A DNA stretch of 64,000 nt from Amycolatopsis pretoriensis (lineage in GTDB: Bacteria > Actinomycetota > Actinomycetes > Mycobacteriales > Pseudonocardiaceae): contig NZ_FNUJ01000003.1 of NCBI RefSeq assembly GCF_900107925.1, positions 310,001 through 374,000 on the forward strand, in the 5' to 3' direction. Below, piece by piece: positions 17,053 through 26,030 of the stretch. The position numbers and the translations under genes are program-made. The notes under the pieces are model-generated. The model saw nothing but the letters and a program-made list of their open reading frames with translations. It had not been told where the DNA came from and made no database searches. The number at the start of each line of letters is the position of its first letter. Position 1 is the stretch's first letter.

Positions 17053-17488
17053 GCATCCCGCGGATCACCAGGTGGTGGAACGGTTTGATCAGCGCGAAGT
17101 AGGCCGGCCCGACGCGGTTGTGGAAGTGCACCAGCGTGCCGAGCCGGAACCCGCGGGGCACCGCTTCGACCGTCAGGTACCCGGTCAGGTGACTGTCGTC
17201 CACGCCCGCGACGAGGTACCGCGAAGGATCGCCGGCCCGGACGGTGAAGAACGCGACCCGGTCGCCCGGCGCGAACCCGACGTCCTCCGGCCGGAGCCGG
17301 CCCGACCGCGGCACGGACGCGGTGTCCAGCCGCAGCGCCTTGGCGAGCACGTACCGGACGCCGAACAGGGCCTTCACCCAGGCCGGCGACCAGCCGAACA
17401 CGCCCGCGACGAACTCGCGCAGGCTGTTCTCGCTCTCGATCTCCTTGAATTCGACGTAGTCCGCGCCTTCGGCGAACGGTTCGGTCAT
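17024..17488 (-). CDS. DUF2867 protein
   Basis: A 154-residue DUF2867-like protein: GDRVAFFTVRAGD, YLVAGVDDSHLTGYLTV and [17 protein letters not shown] match the family pattern. The role is unknown; members often occur with SDR/NAD(P)-binding proteins. GGAGACG precedes ATG 17488. It starts four bases inside the end of the TetR gene and is probably autoregulated with it. Confidence 0.8.
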   Translation of the reverse strand: MTEPFAEGADYVEFKEIESENSLREFVAGVFGWSPAWVKALFGVRYVLAKALRLDTASVPRSGRLRPEDVGFAPGDRVAFFTVRAGDPSRYLVAGVDDSHLTGYLTVEAVPRGFRLGTLVHFHNRVGPAYFALIKPFHHLVIRGMLKAGAARRA

Positions 17489-17985
17489 TTTCGTCTCCCC
17501 AGTACGAGTTCCAACGCGTTCTTGAGCTGCCGCCCGGACAGCGGCGGCACGACCTGCCCGGCGCCGACGACGATCAGGTACAGCGCCTGCGCCAGGCCGG
17601 CGTCGCCGCTGACCTCGGTCAGGTAGGCCACGCGCGTCCGGTCGACGCGTTCCTGGACCACCCTCGCCTCGGCGTCCTGCAGGGCCCAGGCCCGCACGGC
17701 GATCTCCAGCCCGAGGCCTGGACCCGGCGCGAGGACGAGCTTCAGCAGCGCGCCCAGCCTGTCGTCCGGGGCCGCGTCGGCCTGCTCCACGAACCGCGTC
17801 GTGCGCTCGGCCTCGAAGTGCGCCAGCAGGGCCGTGCGGAAGCCGCCCGTGCCCTTGAAGTGGTGGTAGAAGGAGCCTTTCGACAGGCCGAGCCGCTCGG
17901 TCAGCCGCTCGATGGTCACCGACGGCGCGCCCTGCTCCGCCAGCAGCACCAACCCCGCGTCCAGCCAGTCCCGCTTGCTCGCCAT
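17485..17985 (-). CDS. TetR-family transcriptional regulator
   Basis: A 166-residue TetR regulator. The HTH is VTIERLTERLGLSKGSFYHH (about residues 23-42); the ligand domain follows. Two ATGs in the same frame, 17991 and 17985, are possible; 17985 (MASKRDW) is chosen since the upstream ATG lies within a perfect palindrome that is the likely operator. Together with overlapping DUF2867 it forms an autoregulated pair. Confidence 0.85.
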   Translation of the reverse strand: MASKRDWLDAGLVLLAEQGAPSVTIERLTERLGLSKGSFYHHFKGTGGFRTALLAHFEAERTTRFVEQADAAPDDRLGALLKLVLAPGPGLGLEIAVRAWALQDAEARVVQERVDRTRVAYLTEVSGDAGLAQALYLIVVGAGQVVPPLSGRQLKNALELVLGRRK

Positions 17986-17990
17986 GGCCA

Positions 17991-18007
17991 TACCATACCG
18001 TATGGTA
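17991..18007. promoter_or_regulatory. TetR operator palindrome
   Basis: TACCATAC-C-GTATGGTA is a perfect inverted repeat with 8-bp arms and a 1-base spacer immediately upstream of the TetR start. Position and form are typical of a TetR autoregulatory operator. The repressor assignment is inference. Confidence 0.7.
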
Positions 18008-18052
18008 CGGCCGGCGGGCACGAAAATGGAGCTTTCACGTGAAAGCTGCGGA

Positions 18053-18826
18053 TCAGTCGGGCCAGGAGGGCTTGCGCTTCTCGAGGAACGCGGCCATGCC
18101 TTCGCGGGCGCCCGGCAGCTGCGACGCCGATGCCATGACCTCCAGCGCGATCGCGTAGGCGTCGGCTTCGGGCCGGTCGAGTTGGGCGTACAGGGTCACC
18201 TTGCCCATCGTCTTGCTCGCGCGGCTGCCCCGCGTCGCGCGGCCCAGCAGCTCCGCGACGGCGTCGTCCAGCTGGTCGTCGGGCACGACCCGGTTGACCA
18301 GGCCCCAGTCCAGCGCGGTGGGCGCGTCGATGACGTCGCCGGTCAGGGCCAGCTCCATCAGCCGCTTGCGGCCGATCGAGCGCGCCACCGGGACCGCCGG
18401 CGTGTGGCAGAACCAGCCGCCCTTGCCGCCGGGCAGCGCGAAGCCCGCGGATTCGGCCGCGATCGCCAGGTCGCACGACGCCACGAGCTGGCAGCCCGCC
18501 GCCGTCGCCAGGCCGTGCACCCGCGCGATGACGACCTGCGGCACCGACTGCATGGTCTTCATCAGGTCCGTGCACAGCGTGAGCAGCTCGCGCACGCCCA
18601 TCAGATCGCGCGCGGCGACGTCGCCGAAGTCGTGGCCGGCCGAGAACACCGGGCCCGCCCCGGCCAGGACGATGCCGGTCGCGTCGGACGTCCCGGCCTC
18701 GTGGAACGCGGCGAGCAGCTCGGCCAGGTGGTCCGCGGACAGCGAGTTGCGCCGCGCCGCGCGGTTCATCGTGATCGTGACGGTGTCGCCGTCGCGCTTG
18801 ACCAGGATGTGTTCGTACTCGGTCAT
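18053..18826 (-). CDS. enoyl-CoA hydratase/isomerase family protein
   Basis: A 257-residue crotonase-fold protein. The oxyanion-hole segments are FSAGHDFGDVA (about residues 61-71) and VHGLATAAGCQLVASCDLAI (about 103-122). One of the two usual catalytic glutamates (in the second segment region) is replaced (GGWFCHTPAV), so it may act on a substrate other than a simple enoyl-CoA. The start ATG overlaps the stop of the GlxA-type regulator gene (ATGA), so the two are co-expressed. Confidence 0.82.
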   Translation of the reverse strand: MTEYEHILVKRDGDTVTITMNRAARRNSLSADHLAELLAAFHEAGTSDATGIVLAGAGPVFSAGHDFGDVAARDLMGVRELLTLCTDLMKTMQSVPQVVIARVHGLATAAGCQLVASCDLAIAAESAGFALPGGKGGWFCHTPAVPVARSIGRKRLMELALTGDVIDAPTALDWGLVNRVVPDDQLDDAVAELLGRATRGSRASKTMGKVTLYAQLDRPEADAYAIALEVMASASQLPGAREGMAAFLEKRKPSWPD

Positions 18827-19782
18827 GCCTCGACCGTAACTCTTCGGAACGTGCGCCGATAGCTGTCCGGCCCGACGCCGACTTCGGCGTGCATCCGGCG
18901 GCGCAGGTTCGCCGCGGTGCCCAGCCCGGACCGCTCCGCGACGCGGTCGACCGGCAACGACGTCGTCTCCAGGAGCTGCTGCGCGAGCCGGACGCGTTGC
19001 ACGCGCAGCCAGCGCCCCGGCGTCACGCCGGTCGCCGCGGCGAACTCGCGGTGGAACGTCCGCTCGCTCATCCGCGCGTGCCCGACGAGGTCGTCGACGC
19101 CGATCCCGGACCCGAGCCGCGCCAGCGCCCAGTCCATTGTGGACGACAAGCCCGGCTGCGTCGCGGCCGGCACCGGGCTGTCGATGTACTGCCGCTGCCC
19201 GCCTTCCCGCGCCGGCGGCATCACCAGCCGGCGCGCGAGCAAAGCGGCGACGTCCGCGCCGTGGTCGCGGCGCACCAGGTACAGGCAGAGGTCGAGGCCA
19301 CCGACGACACCCGCGGACGTCAGGACGCCGCCGTCGTCGGTGTAGAGCACGTCCCGCTGGAGGTCCGCCCGCGGCGCGACGCGGGTCAAGGCGTCGAAGT
19401 CGCGCCAGTGCGTCGTCGCCGGGCGGCCGTCGAGGAGACCGGCGGCGGCCAGCGTGAACGCGCCGGAGCACAGCCCCGCGACCGTGCGCCCGTCCCGGTG
19501 GGCCCGGCGCAGCGCGGTGACGGCGACCGGCGGCACCGGCGCGAGCGGGTCGTCGCGGCCCGGCGCCAGGACGAGGTCGCAGCCGTCGAGGCCGGCGAGC
19601 CCGTGCGTGGCCGCGACGTCCCCGAACGGCGACACGGCCGTGCGCCCCCGGCCCGGGCTGCACAACCGCACGGTGAACGGGCCGATCCCGCTGTCGGTGC
19701 GGTCCTGGCCCCAGACCTCGCCGATCACCGCGAGGTCGAACATCCGGGTGCCCGGCAGGAGCAGAACGCCGATGGTGCGCAT
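18823..19782 (-). CDS. GlxA-type AraC regulator with DJ-1/PfpI domain
   Basis: A 319-residue regulator. The N-terminal DJ-1/PfpI-like domain has TVAGLCSGAFTLAAAGLLDG around residues 104-123; the C-terminal AraC double HTH includes MSERTFHREFAAATGVTPG. Such proteins usually sense small metabolites. ATG 19782 (MRTIGVLLLPG) is chosen; an in-frame ATG six codons upstream is possible. It is divergent from the cysteine hydrolase (72 bp gap) and translationally coupled to the enoyl-CoA hydratase gene. One near copy of the 13-bp palindrome sits at 19132-19144. Confidence 0.87.
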   Translation of the reverse strand: MRTIGVLLLPGTRMFDLAVIGEVWGQDRTDSGIGPFTVRLCSPGRGRTAVSPFGDVAATHGLAGLDGCDLVLAPGRDDPLAPVPPVAVTALRRAHRDGRTVAGLCSGAFTLAAAGLLDGRPATTHWRDFDALTRVAPRADLQRDVLYTDDGGVLTSAGVVGGLDLCLYLVRRDHGADVAALLARRLVMPPAREGGQRQYIDSPVPAATQPGLSSTMDWALARLGSGIGVDDLVGHARMSERTFHREFAAATGVTPGRWLRVQRVRLAQQLLETTSLPVDRVAERSGLGTAANLRRRMHAEVGVGPDSYRRTFRRVTVEA

Positions 19783-19854
19783 GGCAGGAAAGTACCGCAT
19801 CGCGCGTCTTCTGCCACTCCCCCCGAGCGCCCAAAGCCCGCGAAACTCGACGTC

Positions 19855-20397
19855 ATGACCGAAACAGCACTCATCCTGATCGACGTCCAGCGCGGGTTCG
19901 ACGAGGCGGATTTCTGGGGCCCGCGCAACAACCCCGGTGCCGAAGCGAACATGAAGGCGCTGCTCGACGCGTGGCAGGAACGGCGGCTGCCCGTCGTGCT
20001 CGTGCACCACGACTCCGCGAAACCGGACTCGCCCCTGCGGCCCGGCCAGCCGGGCAACGACTTCAAGCCCGAACTCGCCGGCGCGCGCCCGGACCTCGTG
20101 TTCGGCAAGAAGGTCAACTCGGCGTTCCTCGGCGACGTCGACCTCGACGCGTGGCTGCGCAAGCGCGGCATCACGAGCTTCGTCCTGGCGGGCATCCAGA
20201 CGAACTTCTGCTGCGAAACCACCGCGCGGATGGGCGGGAACCTCGGCTATGACGTGACTTTCGCCCTCGACGCCACGTTCACGTTCGACCTCCCGGAGGT
20301 GACCGCCGACGAGCTGTACCGCGTCACGGCGGCGAACCTCGCCAACCAGTTCGCCACCGTGAAGTCCACAAAGGACATTCTGGCCGGGCTCAGCTGA
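19855..20397 (+). CDS. isochorismatase-family cysteine hydrolase
   Basis: A 180-residue cysteine hydrolase with the expected triad: Asp in LILIDVQRGF (residue 9), Lys in VFGKKVNSAFLG (about 85), and Cys in GIQTNFCCETTARMGG (about 120). Members hydrolyse isochorismate, nicotinamide or other amides; this one is not assigned. It is divergent from the GlxA-type regulator, a pairing frequently seen in Actinobacteria, suggesting control by it. Its 3' end overlaps meaA by eight bases, tail to tail. Confidence 0.85.
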   Translation: MTETALILIDVQRGFDEADFWGPRNNPGAEANMKALLDAWQERRLPVVLVHHDSAKPDSPLRPGQPGNDFKPELAGARPDLVFGKKVNSAFLGDVDLDAWLRKRGITSFVLAGIQTNFCCETTARMGGNLGYDVTFALDATFTFDLPEVTADELYRVTAANLANQFATVKSTKDILAGLS

Positions 20398-22405
20398 GCC
20401 CGTTGCGCTCCCGGACCAGCGAGACGATGCCGTCCATGATCTCGGTCAGCTCGTAGTCCTTGGGCGTGAACACCCGGGCGATGCCGCGTTCGGTCAGGAG
20501 CGCGGCGTCGTCCGGCGGGATGATCCCGCCGACGATCACCGGGACGTCCCCGGCGCCCGCGGCACGCAGGCCGTCGACGACGTGCGGGACGACCTCCAGG
20601 TGCGAGCCGGACAGCACCGAGAGCCCGACGACGTGCACGCCCTCCTGCACGGCGGCCGCGACGATCTGCTCGGGCGTCAGCCGGATGCCCTGGTAGACGA
20701 CCTCGAACCCGACGTCACGCGCGCGGACGGCGACCTGCTCGGCGCCGTTGGAGTGGCCGTCGAGCCCCGGCTTGCCGACCAGGATCCGCAGCCGTTCGCC
20801 GAGTTCGGTCTCGGTTTCCCGGACCCGGGACCGGACGCGCTCGATCTGCGGGTCACCGCCACCGGCAGCAGCGGCGGAAACCCCGGTGGGCGCGCGGTAT
20901 TCGCCGAACACCTCGCGCAGCGCGCCGGACCACTCGCCGGTGGTCACGCCGGCCCGCGCACAGTCCACAGTGGCCTCGAACAGGTTTTCCGTGGTCTGCG
21001 CGCGGTCCTTCAAAGCGGCCAGGGAGCGCTCCACGGCGGCGTCGTCGCGCTGGGTGCGCCACTCCTCGATCGCCGTGACGGCGGCCTTTTCGACGGCGGG
21101 GTCGATCGTCTCGATCGCCTTGGCGCCCTCGGCTTGCAGCGGCGACGGCTCGGTCGTCTCGAACTTGTTGACCCCGACCAGAATCCGCTCGCCGTTCTCC
21201 ATGCCCCGGCGGTATTCGGCGAGCGAGCCGACCAGCTGCGACTTCATGTAGCCGCTCTCGACGGCGGCGACCGCGCCCCCGAGGTCCTGCACGCGGGCGA
21301 TCTCCTCGCGCGCGCCGGTCATGATCTCGTCGACCTTGGCCTGGATGACGTGCGAGCCGTCGAAGATGTCCTCGTACTCCAGCAGGTCGGTCTCGAACGC
21401 GAGCACCTGCTGCATGCGCAGCGCCCACTGCTGGTCCCACGGCCGGGGCAGGCCGAGGGCCTCGTTCCACGCCGGCAGCTGGATCGCGCGGGCACGAGCG
21501 CCGCGGGACAGCGACACCGCGAGCATCTCCAGCACGATCCGCTGGACGTTGTTCTCCGGCTGGGCTTCGGTGAGCCCGAGCGAGTTGACCTGGACGCCGT
21601 AGCGCAGCCGGCGTGCCTTCGGATCCGTTACGCCGTAACGGTCCCGCGTGATCTCGTCCCAGAGCGCGGTGAACGCGCGCATCTTGGACATCTCCTCGAC
21701 GAACCGGACGCCGGCGTTGACGAAGAACGAGATCCGCGCGACGACCTTGGCCATGTCGGCCGGCTCGACCTGCCCGGAGTCGCGGACGGCGTCGAGCACG
21801 GCGATCGCGGTGCACAGCGCGTAGGCGACCTCCTGCGTCGGCGTCGCGCCGGCTTCCTGCAGGTGGTAGCTGCAGATGTTGATCGGGTTCCACTTCGGCA
21901 CGTGGTGCACGGTCCACGCGATCATGTCGGTGATCAGCCGCAGGCTCGGCCCCGGCGGGAAGATGTAGGTCCCGCGGGACAGGTATTCCTTGATGATGTC
22001 GTTCTGCGTGGTGCCGGTGAGCTTCGCGAGGACTTCGTCGACGTCCCGGCCCTCGGCTTCGGCCTGCTCGCGCGCCACGGAGACGTACAGCGCGAGCAGC
22101 CACATGGCGGGCGCGTTGATCGTCATCGACGTGTTCGCCTCGGCGAGCGGGATGCCGTCGAAGAGGCGCCGCATGTCGCCGATGTGCGACACCGGCACGC
22201 CGACCTTGCCGACCTCACCGCGCGAGAGCTGGTGGTCCGGGTCGTAGCCGGTCTGGGTGGGCAGGTCGAAGGCGACCGAGAGGCCGGTCTGCCCCTTCGC
22301 GAGGTTCCGGCGGTAGAGCTCGTTCGACGCGGCCGCGGAGGAGTGCCCCGCGTAGGTCCGCATCACCCACGGTCGGTCTCGCTCGCGGTCCGTTGGGTAC
22401 GGCAC
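20390..22405 (-). CDS. meaA: B12-dependent ethylmalonyl-CoA mutase (MeaA type)
   Basis: A 671-residue acyl-CoA mutase in a single chain: TIM-barrel catalytic domain (LPTQTGYDPDHQLSRGEVGK near residues 48-67; RLRYGVQVNSLGLTEAQPEN near 265-285) and a C-terminal cobalamin domain with GKPGLDGHSNG (His near 551, the base-off DxHxxG ligand). This arrangement and length match actinobacterial MeaA/Ecm, interconverting ethylmalonyl-CoA and methylsuccinyl-CoA with adenosylcobalamin. Crotonyl-CoA carboxylase/reductase is not in the window. Start GTG 22405. A degenerate copy of the 13-bp palindrome is at 20963-20973. Confidence 0.9.
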   Translation of the reverse strand: MPYPTDRERDRPWVMRTYAGHSSAAASNELYRRNLAKGQTGLSVAFDLPTQTGYDPDHQLSRGEVGKVGVPVSHIGDMRRLFDGIPLAEANTSMTINAPAMWLLALYVSVAREQAEAEGRDVDEVLAKLTGTTQNDIIKEYLSRGTYIFPPGPSLRLITDMIAWTVHHVPKWNPINICSYHLQEAGATPTQEVAYALCTAIAVLDAVRDSGQVEPADMAKVVARISFFVNAGVRFVEEMSKMRAFTALWDEITRDRYGVTDPKARRLRYGVQVNSLGLTEAQPENNVQRIVLEMLAVSLSRGARARAIQLPAWNEALGLPRPWDQQWALRMQQVLAFETDLLEYEDIFDGSHVIQAKVDEIMTGAREEIARVQDLGGAVAAVESGYMKSQLVGSLAEYRRGMENGERILVGVNKFETTEPSPLQAEGAKAIETIDPAVEKAAVTAIEEWRTQRDDAAVERSLAALKDRAQTTENLFEATVDCARAGVTTGEWSGALREVFGEYRAPTGVSAAAAGGGDPQIERVRSRVRETETELGERLRILVGKPGLDGHSNGAEQVAVRARDVGFEVVYQGIRLTPEQIVAAAVQEGVHVVGLSVLSGSHLEVVPHVVDGLRAAGAGDVPVIVGGIIPPDDAALLTERGIARVFTPKDYELTEIMDGIVSLVRERNGLS

Positions 22406-22489
22406 TGGGCACCTCCGGCGGTGGACGTTTCGTCGAGTGTACCGACCGGTAACTTAACGTGGCAGTGGAATCGAACACGTCCGGGTGAC

Positions 22490-22978
22490 TCAGGCCTGGG
22501 CGTGTGCGATCAGCTCACGCACCCCTTCGGCGTCCGGCACGGCGGACAGCACGATCGGGAGCGGTTGGTTCTTCTTCGGCAAGCCGAAGCCGAGGACGTC
22601 GATCGTCTCGACCAGCGGGTGAAAGGTGAGCGTGCCGAGGCCGTCGCGGCGGAGGGAGGTGACCGCCGGGGTGGTCAGGTCCATCCACTTGCGGGTGTGG
22701 CCCGAGACGCGGTCGGCCACGACGACCCGCTGATCGGTCACCGCGTAGACCGCACGGTGCGTCGTCCACAGCCGCCAGAGCACCGGCCCCCAGACGACAG
22801 CGAACCCGAGGGTCGCCAGGAACAGGAACGTGGCGCCGAGGGCGGCGAACACGACCGACACCAGGACCGAGCCGAAGCCGAGCCGGCACCACTCCCAGCC
22901 GGTCGGGACGACCCGGCGCGGCCGCCCCGACCACAACAGCCGCTCGCCCGGCTCCAGGACGATGATCGGCTCCCCCAC
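22490..22978 (-). CDS. membrane protein with PH-like domain (paralogue 1)
   Basis: A 162-residue protein: N-terminal LEPGERLLWSGRPRR, two membrane helices (about residues 28-65), then a beta-rich domain with YAVTDQRVVVADRVSG. This is the pattern of bacterial PH-like membrane proteins. GTG 22978 is chosen because GGGGAGG lies five bases upstream. The neighbour upstream is a diverged copy with the same layout. Function unknown. Confidence 0.7.
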   Translation of the reverse strand: MGEPIIVLEPGERLLWSGRPRRVVPTGWEWCRLGFGSVLVSVVFAALGATFLFLATLGFAVVWGPVLWRLWTTHRAVYAVTDQRVVVADRVSGHTRKWMDLTTPAVTSLRRDGLGTLTFHPLVETIDVLGFGLPKKNQPLPIVLSAVPDAEGVRELIAHAQA

Positions 22979-23037
22979 GGCGACCTCCCCGGCGTTCGTT
23001 GCCGGGCAGACGCACGAGAAGGCCGTGCCGGTTGCCT

Positions 23038-23550
23038 TCAGGCGGCGGAGCTGTCCGGCGCCTGGCGGGACTTGGCCTCCTCGATGGCCTTCACGAGCAG
23101 GTCGCGCAGGCGCTTGGGCTCGCCGATGCCCATCAGCGTCACGGTTCCCGGCCCGGCGAAGGAAAGCGTGCCGGTGCGGGACGGGCCCGGCTTGAGCACC
23201 GGCTCTGGCAGGCCGGCGAGCTCGCTCGAGCGTTCCTTCTGCCGGAACAGGCCCGAGCGCGCGATGATCCGGCTGTCGGTCACGGCGTAGGTCGTGCGCC
23301 CGAGCGCGAGGTACCGGACGGCCGACCGGCCGACGGCGCCGTAGAGCCCGACCACCAGGACGACGACCGCCCCGGCCATGGCGCCCCCGCTGGGCTGCTT
23401 CACCAGCAGGAACCACAGGGCGGCGACGGCGAGGATGACTCCGGCAGGGGCGATCACCCCGTCCGCGGCGACGTAGAACGGGCGCTGGACCGGCTCTCCC
23501 GCCCAGAGCACGCGCTCCCCGGGTAGAAGATCGATTTCCCCTGCTGACAT
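23038..23550 (-). CDS. membrane protein with PH-like domain (paralogue 2)
   Basis: A 170-residue protein of the same layout as its downstream neighbour: LLPGERVLWAGEPVQ, two helices (about residues 30-72), then TTYAVTDSRIIARSGLFRQK and a PGTVTLMGIGEPKRL end. Identity between the two is low, so the duplication is old. The 60-bp gap between them suggests co-transcription. Function unknown. Confidence 0.7.
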   Translation of the reverse strand: MSAGEIDLLPGERVLWAGEPVQRPFYVAADGVIAPAGVILAVAALWFLLVKQPSGGAMAGAVVVLVVGLYGAVGRSAVRYLALGRTTYAVTDSRIIARSGLFRQKERSSELAGLPEPVLKPGPSRTGTLSFAGPGTVTLMGIGEPKRLRDLLVKAIEEAKSRQAPDSSAA

Positions 23551-23680
23551 GGCCGAACACTACTCTGCCGCGGCCGCTCCCGCCGAGCCCTGAGCGCGCT
23601 GCGAGGACCCGCGCACGCTCAGTGCACTGTGACCGAAATCCGCGAGACCGGACGTGTCCGCTCAATTAGCGTGGGCAGCT

Positions 23681-24304
23681 GTGACGTGGAGTGCTTACGG
23701 CAGTTACCTGCTCATCGTGGTCCTGATCGTGCTCGCCCCGGGCCCGGACACGATGGTGATGCTGAAGAACGCGCTGTCCGGCGGATTCCGCGGCGGACTG
23801 CTCGCGTCGCTGGGCATCTTCGCCGGCAACGCCGTCCAGGGCAGCGCCGCGGCGCTCGGGCTCGGCGTGCTGATCGCGCGGTCGCAGCCGGTGTTCCTCG
23901 CGCTCAAGTGGGCCGGCGCGGCCTACCTCGTCTTCCTCGGATTCCAGGCGCTGCGCGGGGCGTTCCGCGGCAACTACGACGTCGTCGGGGACGCGCAGCG
24001 CCGGCGGGGCGGCGGGTTCCGGCGGTTCCGCGAGGGGTTCCTCTCCAACGTCACGAACCCGAAGGTGCTGGTGCTGTACCTGTCCGTGCTGCCGCAGTTC
24101 CTGACGCCGTCGTCGACGCTCGGCGACTCGCTCGTGCTGGCCTACACGGTCGCCGTGCTCGGCGGGCTGTGGCTGCTGGTGCTGCTGCTGTTCGTGCACC
24201 GCGTGCGCGAGTGGCTGGGCCGCCGCCGCGTCCGCCGTACGCTGGACGGCGTCACCGGCACCGCGCTGCTCGGGTTCGGCGCCGCCCTCGCGTGGGAGTC
24301 CTGA
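23681..24304 (+). CDS. LysE/RhtB-family exporter (tandem copy 1)
   Basis: A 207-residue LysE-type exporter with about six helices. APGPDTMVMLKNALSGGFRG near residues 17-36 and FREGFLSNVTNPKVLVLYL near 111-129 are signatures. Exports amino acids or related small molecules by proton exchange. GTG 23681 is chosen because it aligns exactly with the ATG of the second copy (MTWS); the frame continues upstream. Its stop overlaps the start of copy 2 (TGATG). Confidence 0.87.
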   Translation: MTWSAYGSYLLIVVLIVLAPGPDTMVMLKNALSGGFRGGLLASLGIFAGNAVQGSAAALGLGVLIARSQPVFLALKWAGAAYLVFLGFQALRGAFRGNYDVVGDAQRRRGGGFRRFREGFLSNVTNPKVLVLYLSVLPQFLTPSSTLGDSLVLAYTVAVLGGLWLLVLLLFVHRVREWLGRRRVRRTLDGVTGTALLGFGAALAWES

Positions 24305-24927
24305 TGACGTGGAGCACCTACCTCGGGTTCGCCGGGATGATGGCGTTCCTGGCGATGATGCCCGGCCCGGACACGATGGTCGTCCTGAAGAACGCCCTGA
24401 CCGGCGGCGCCCGCGGCGGCGGCTGGGCGTGCGCGGGCATCAGTGTCGCGAACTTCCTGCAGGGCACGGCGGTCGCGTTCGGGCTGGGCGCGGTGATCAC
24501 GCGCTACCGGCCGTTGTTCGAGACGGTGAAGTGGCTGGGCGCGGCCTACCTGGTGTTCCTGGGGATCCAAGCCCTGCGCGGAGCTTGGCGCGGGAACTAC
24601 GAAGCCCTCGACGACGTCCGCCGCGCCCGCGGCACCCGGAGCCGCCGGTTCCGCGAGGGGTTCCTGTCGAACATCACCAACCCCAAGGTGATCGTGCTGT
24701 ACCTGTCGGTGCTGCCGCAGTTCCTCACCCCGGCGTCGACGTTCGCCGACTCGCTCCTGCTGGCGTACACGGTCGCGGCGCTCGGCGTGGTGTGGCAGGT
24801 GCTGCTGTTGCTGTTCGTGCACCGGGTCCGCGGGTGGCTGGAGCGCCGCCGCGTCCGCCGCGCCATGGACGGCGCGACGGGCGCGGCTCTCGTCGGCTTC
24901 GGTGCGGCGCTCGTCTTCGAAGGCTGA
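24304..24927 (+). CDS. LysE/RhtB-family exporter (tandem copy 2)
   Basis: A 207-residue paralogue of the preceding gene and of identical length: MPGPDTMVVLKNALTGG near residues 17-34 and FREGFLSNITNPKVIVLYL near 115-133. Coupled through a TGATG overlap. Possibly the two work as a pair, or have different substrates; sequence cannot tell. The next gene is convergent with a one-base gap. Confidence 0.87.
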   Translation: MTWSTYLGFAGMMAFLAMMPGPDTMVVLKNALTGGARGGGWACAGISVANFLQGTAVAFGLGAVITRYRPLFETVKWLGAAYLVFLGIQALRGAWRGNYEALDDVRRARGTRSRRFREGFLSNITNPKVIVLYLSVLPQFLTPASTFADSLLLAYTVAALGVVWQVLLLLFVHRVRGWLERRRVRRAMDGATGAALVGFGAALVFEG

Positions 24928-24928
24928 T

Positions 24929-25936
24929 TCAGGACCCGCAGCGCCAGCGGACGGGACCGGTGTCGCCGTCGCCGCGGCCGAAGACCGTGCCGTCGTCGCC
25001 GATGAGGTCGGCCGACGCCGAAGCCGCGCCGGCGGGCAGCGGCAGCTTCGCGACCAGGCTCGTGCCCTGCCACACCGCGGGCGGGCCGTCCCAGGCCCCG
25101 AGCCGGCCGGCGATCGTGCCGTGGTGGTTGACGCTTTCGGCTTCGCCGCCGCCGTCGAGCAGGTGCGGCGCGTCCTGCGACCAGAGCACGGCCTTCGGGC
25201 CGGCGGGGTCGAGCACCGTGCCCACGGCGGTGCCGTTGCTGATCTCCCGGGTCAGCACCGGGGTCCCGGGGGACGGCGGCTGCGGGGTGAGGGTGCCCGA
25301 CCGCCAGAGGTAGGCCGAATACCCGTCGCCGAGCAGGATCGTGCCGTCCTCGTCGATGTCCACCGCGGACGCCCAGGGCAGCTCGGGCGGCGAGATGACG
25401 ATCGGCCCCGCGGCGAGCACCGACCACAGGATCACGACGCTGCCACCCGGCACACTCGCGGTGGCCACGACGTCACCGCGGTCGTTGATCGCGTCCGCGC
25501 GCGCGTTCCGGTAGCCCGCGGGCAGCCGGACCGGTTCGTACGTTCCGTTGCGGTACAGGAAGATCTGCTGGGTCGCCGGGGTGGTCGCGAAGGACGTGGC
25601 GTTCACCAGCACGGTCCCCGACCGGGTCTGGCCGGCGGGCACCGCCGAGTCGAAGCCCTCCGGCAGGTCGAGCTGCCGCGGCTCGCCGTGCTCCCACAGC
25701 ACCACGCCGAACGCGCTCTGGCCGACGAACGTGCGGCCCGAGAAGTTCCCCTCGCCGTCCGTCGCGTCGACGTAGTAGGAGCGGGGCTCGGCGAAGGGCG
25801 GTACCGGGACCGGCTCGGCCCGCCAGGTGCAGGACGCCCCCGGCGGTGCCGGATCGGCCGCCGCCGGAACCGCCGGGACGACGGCCAGGGCCAGCCCGGC
25901 CAGCCCCGCCGCCGTGGTTCGCTTGAACAGGTTCAT
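24929..25936 (-). CDS. secreted protein with repeat-type beta-propeller features
   Basis: A 335-residue protein with a Sec signal peptide (LAGLALAVVPAVPAAA, cleavage near residue 28). The mature part shows recurring blades such as ADAINDRGDVVATA, SAVDIDEDGTILL, ESVNHHGTIAGRL and ADLIGDDGTVFG, like HAF-repeat extracellular proteins. Two Cys, near the N- and C-termini (SCTWR, RWRCGS), could close the propeller. No catalytic motif. Function unknown. Confidence 0.75.
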   Translation of the reverse strand: MNLFKRTTAAGLAGLALAVVPAVPAAADPAPPGASCTWRAEPVPVPPFAEPRSYYVDATDGEGNFSGRTFVGQSAFGVVLWEHGEPRQLDLPEGFDSAVPAGQTRSGTVLVNATSFATTPATQQIFLYRNGTYEPVRLPAGYRNARADAINDRGDVVATASVPGGSVVILWSVLAAGPIVISPPELPWASAVDIDEDGTILLGDGYSAYLWRSGTLTPQPPSPGTPVLTREISNGTAVGTVLDPAGPKAVLWSQDAPHLLDGGGEAESVNHHGTIAGRLGAWDGPPAVWQGTSLVAKLPLPAGAASASADLIGDDGTVFGRGDGDTGPVRWRCGS

Positions 25937-26030
25937 GAAGGTCCCCCTCGGTCACTCGGTCGACGGCACCACGCGCCGGCGCCGTTCGCCGTTGAGTCCC
26001 CGGGACCCGGTTCACCCGTTCGGCCGCGCG

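Noticed and set aside
20582..23290. 902-codon plus-strand open frame
   Set aside because: Antisense to meaA and the PH-like gene, both clearly real.
23620..23629. CAGTGCACTG palindrome upstream of the LysE genes
   Set aside because: Only 10 bp, with no regulator gene adjacent; could be chance.
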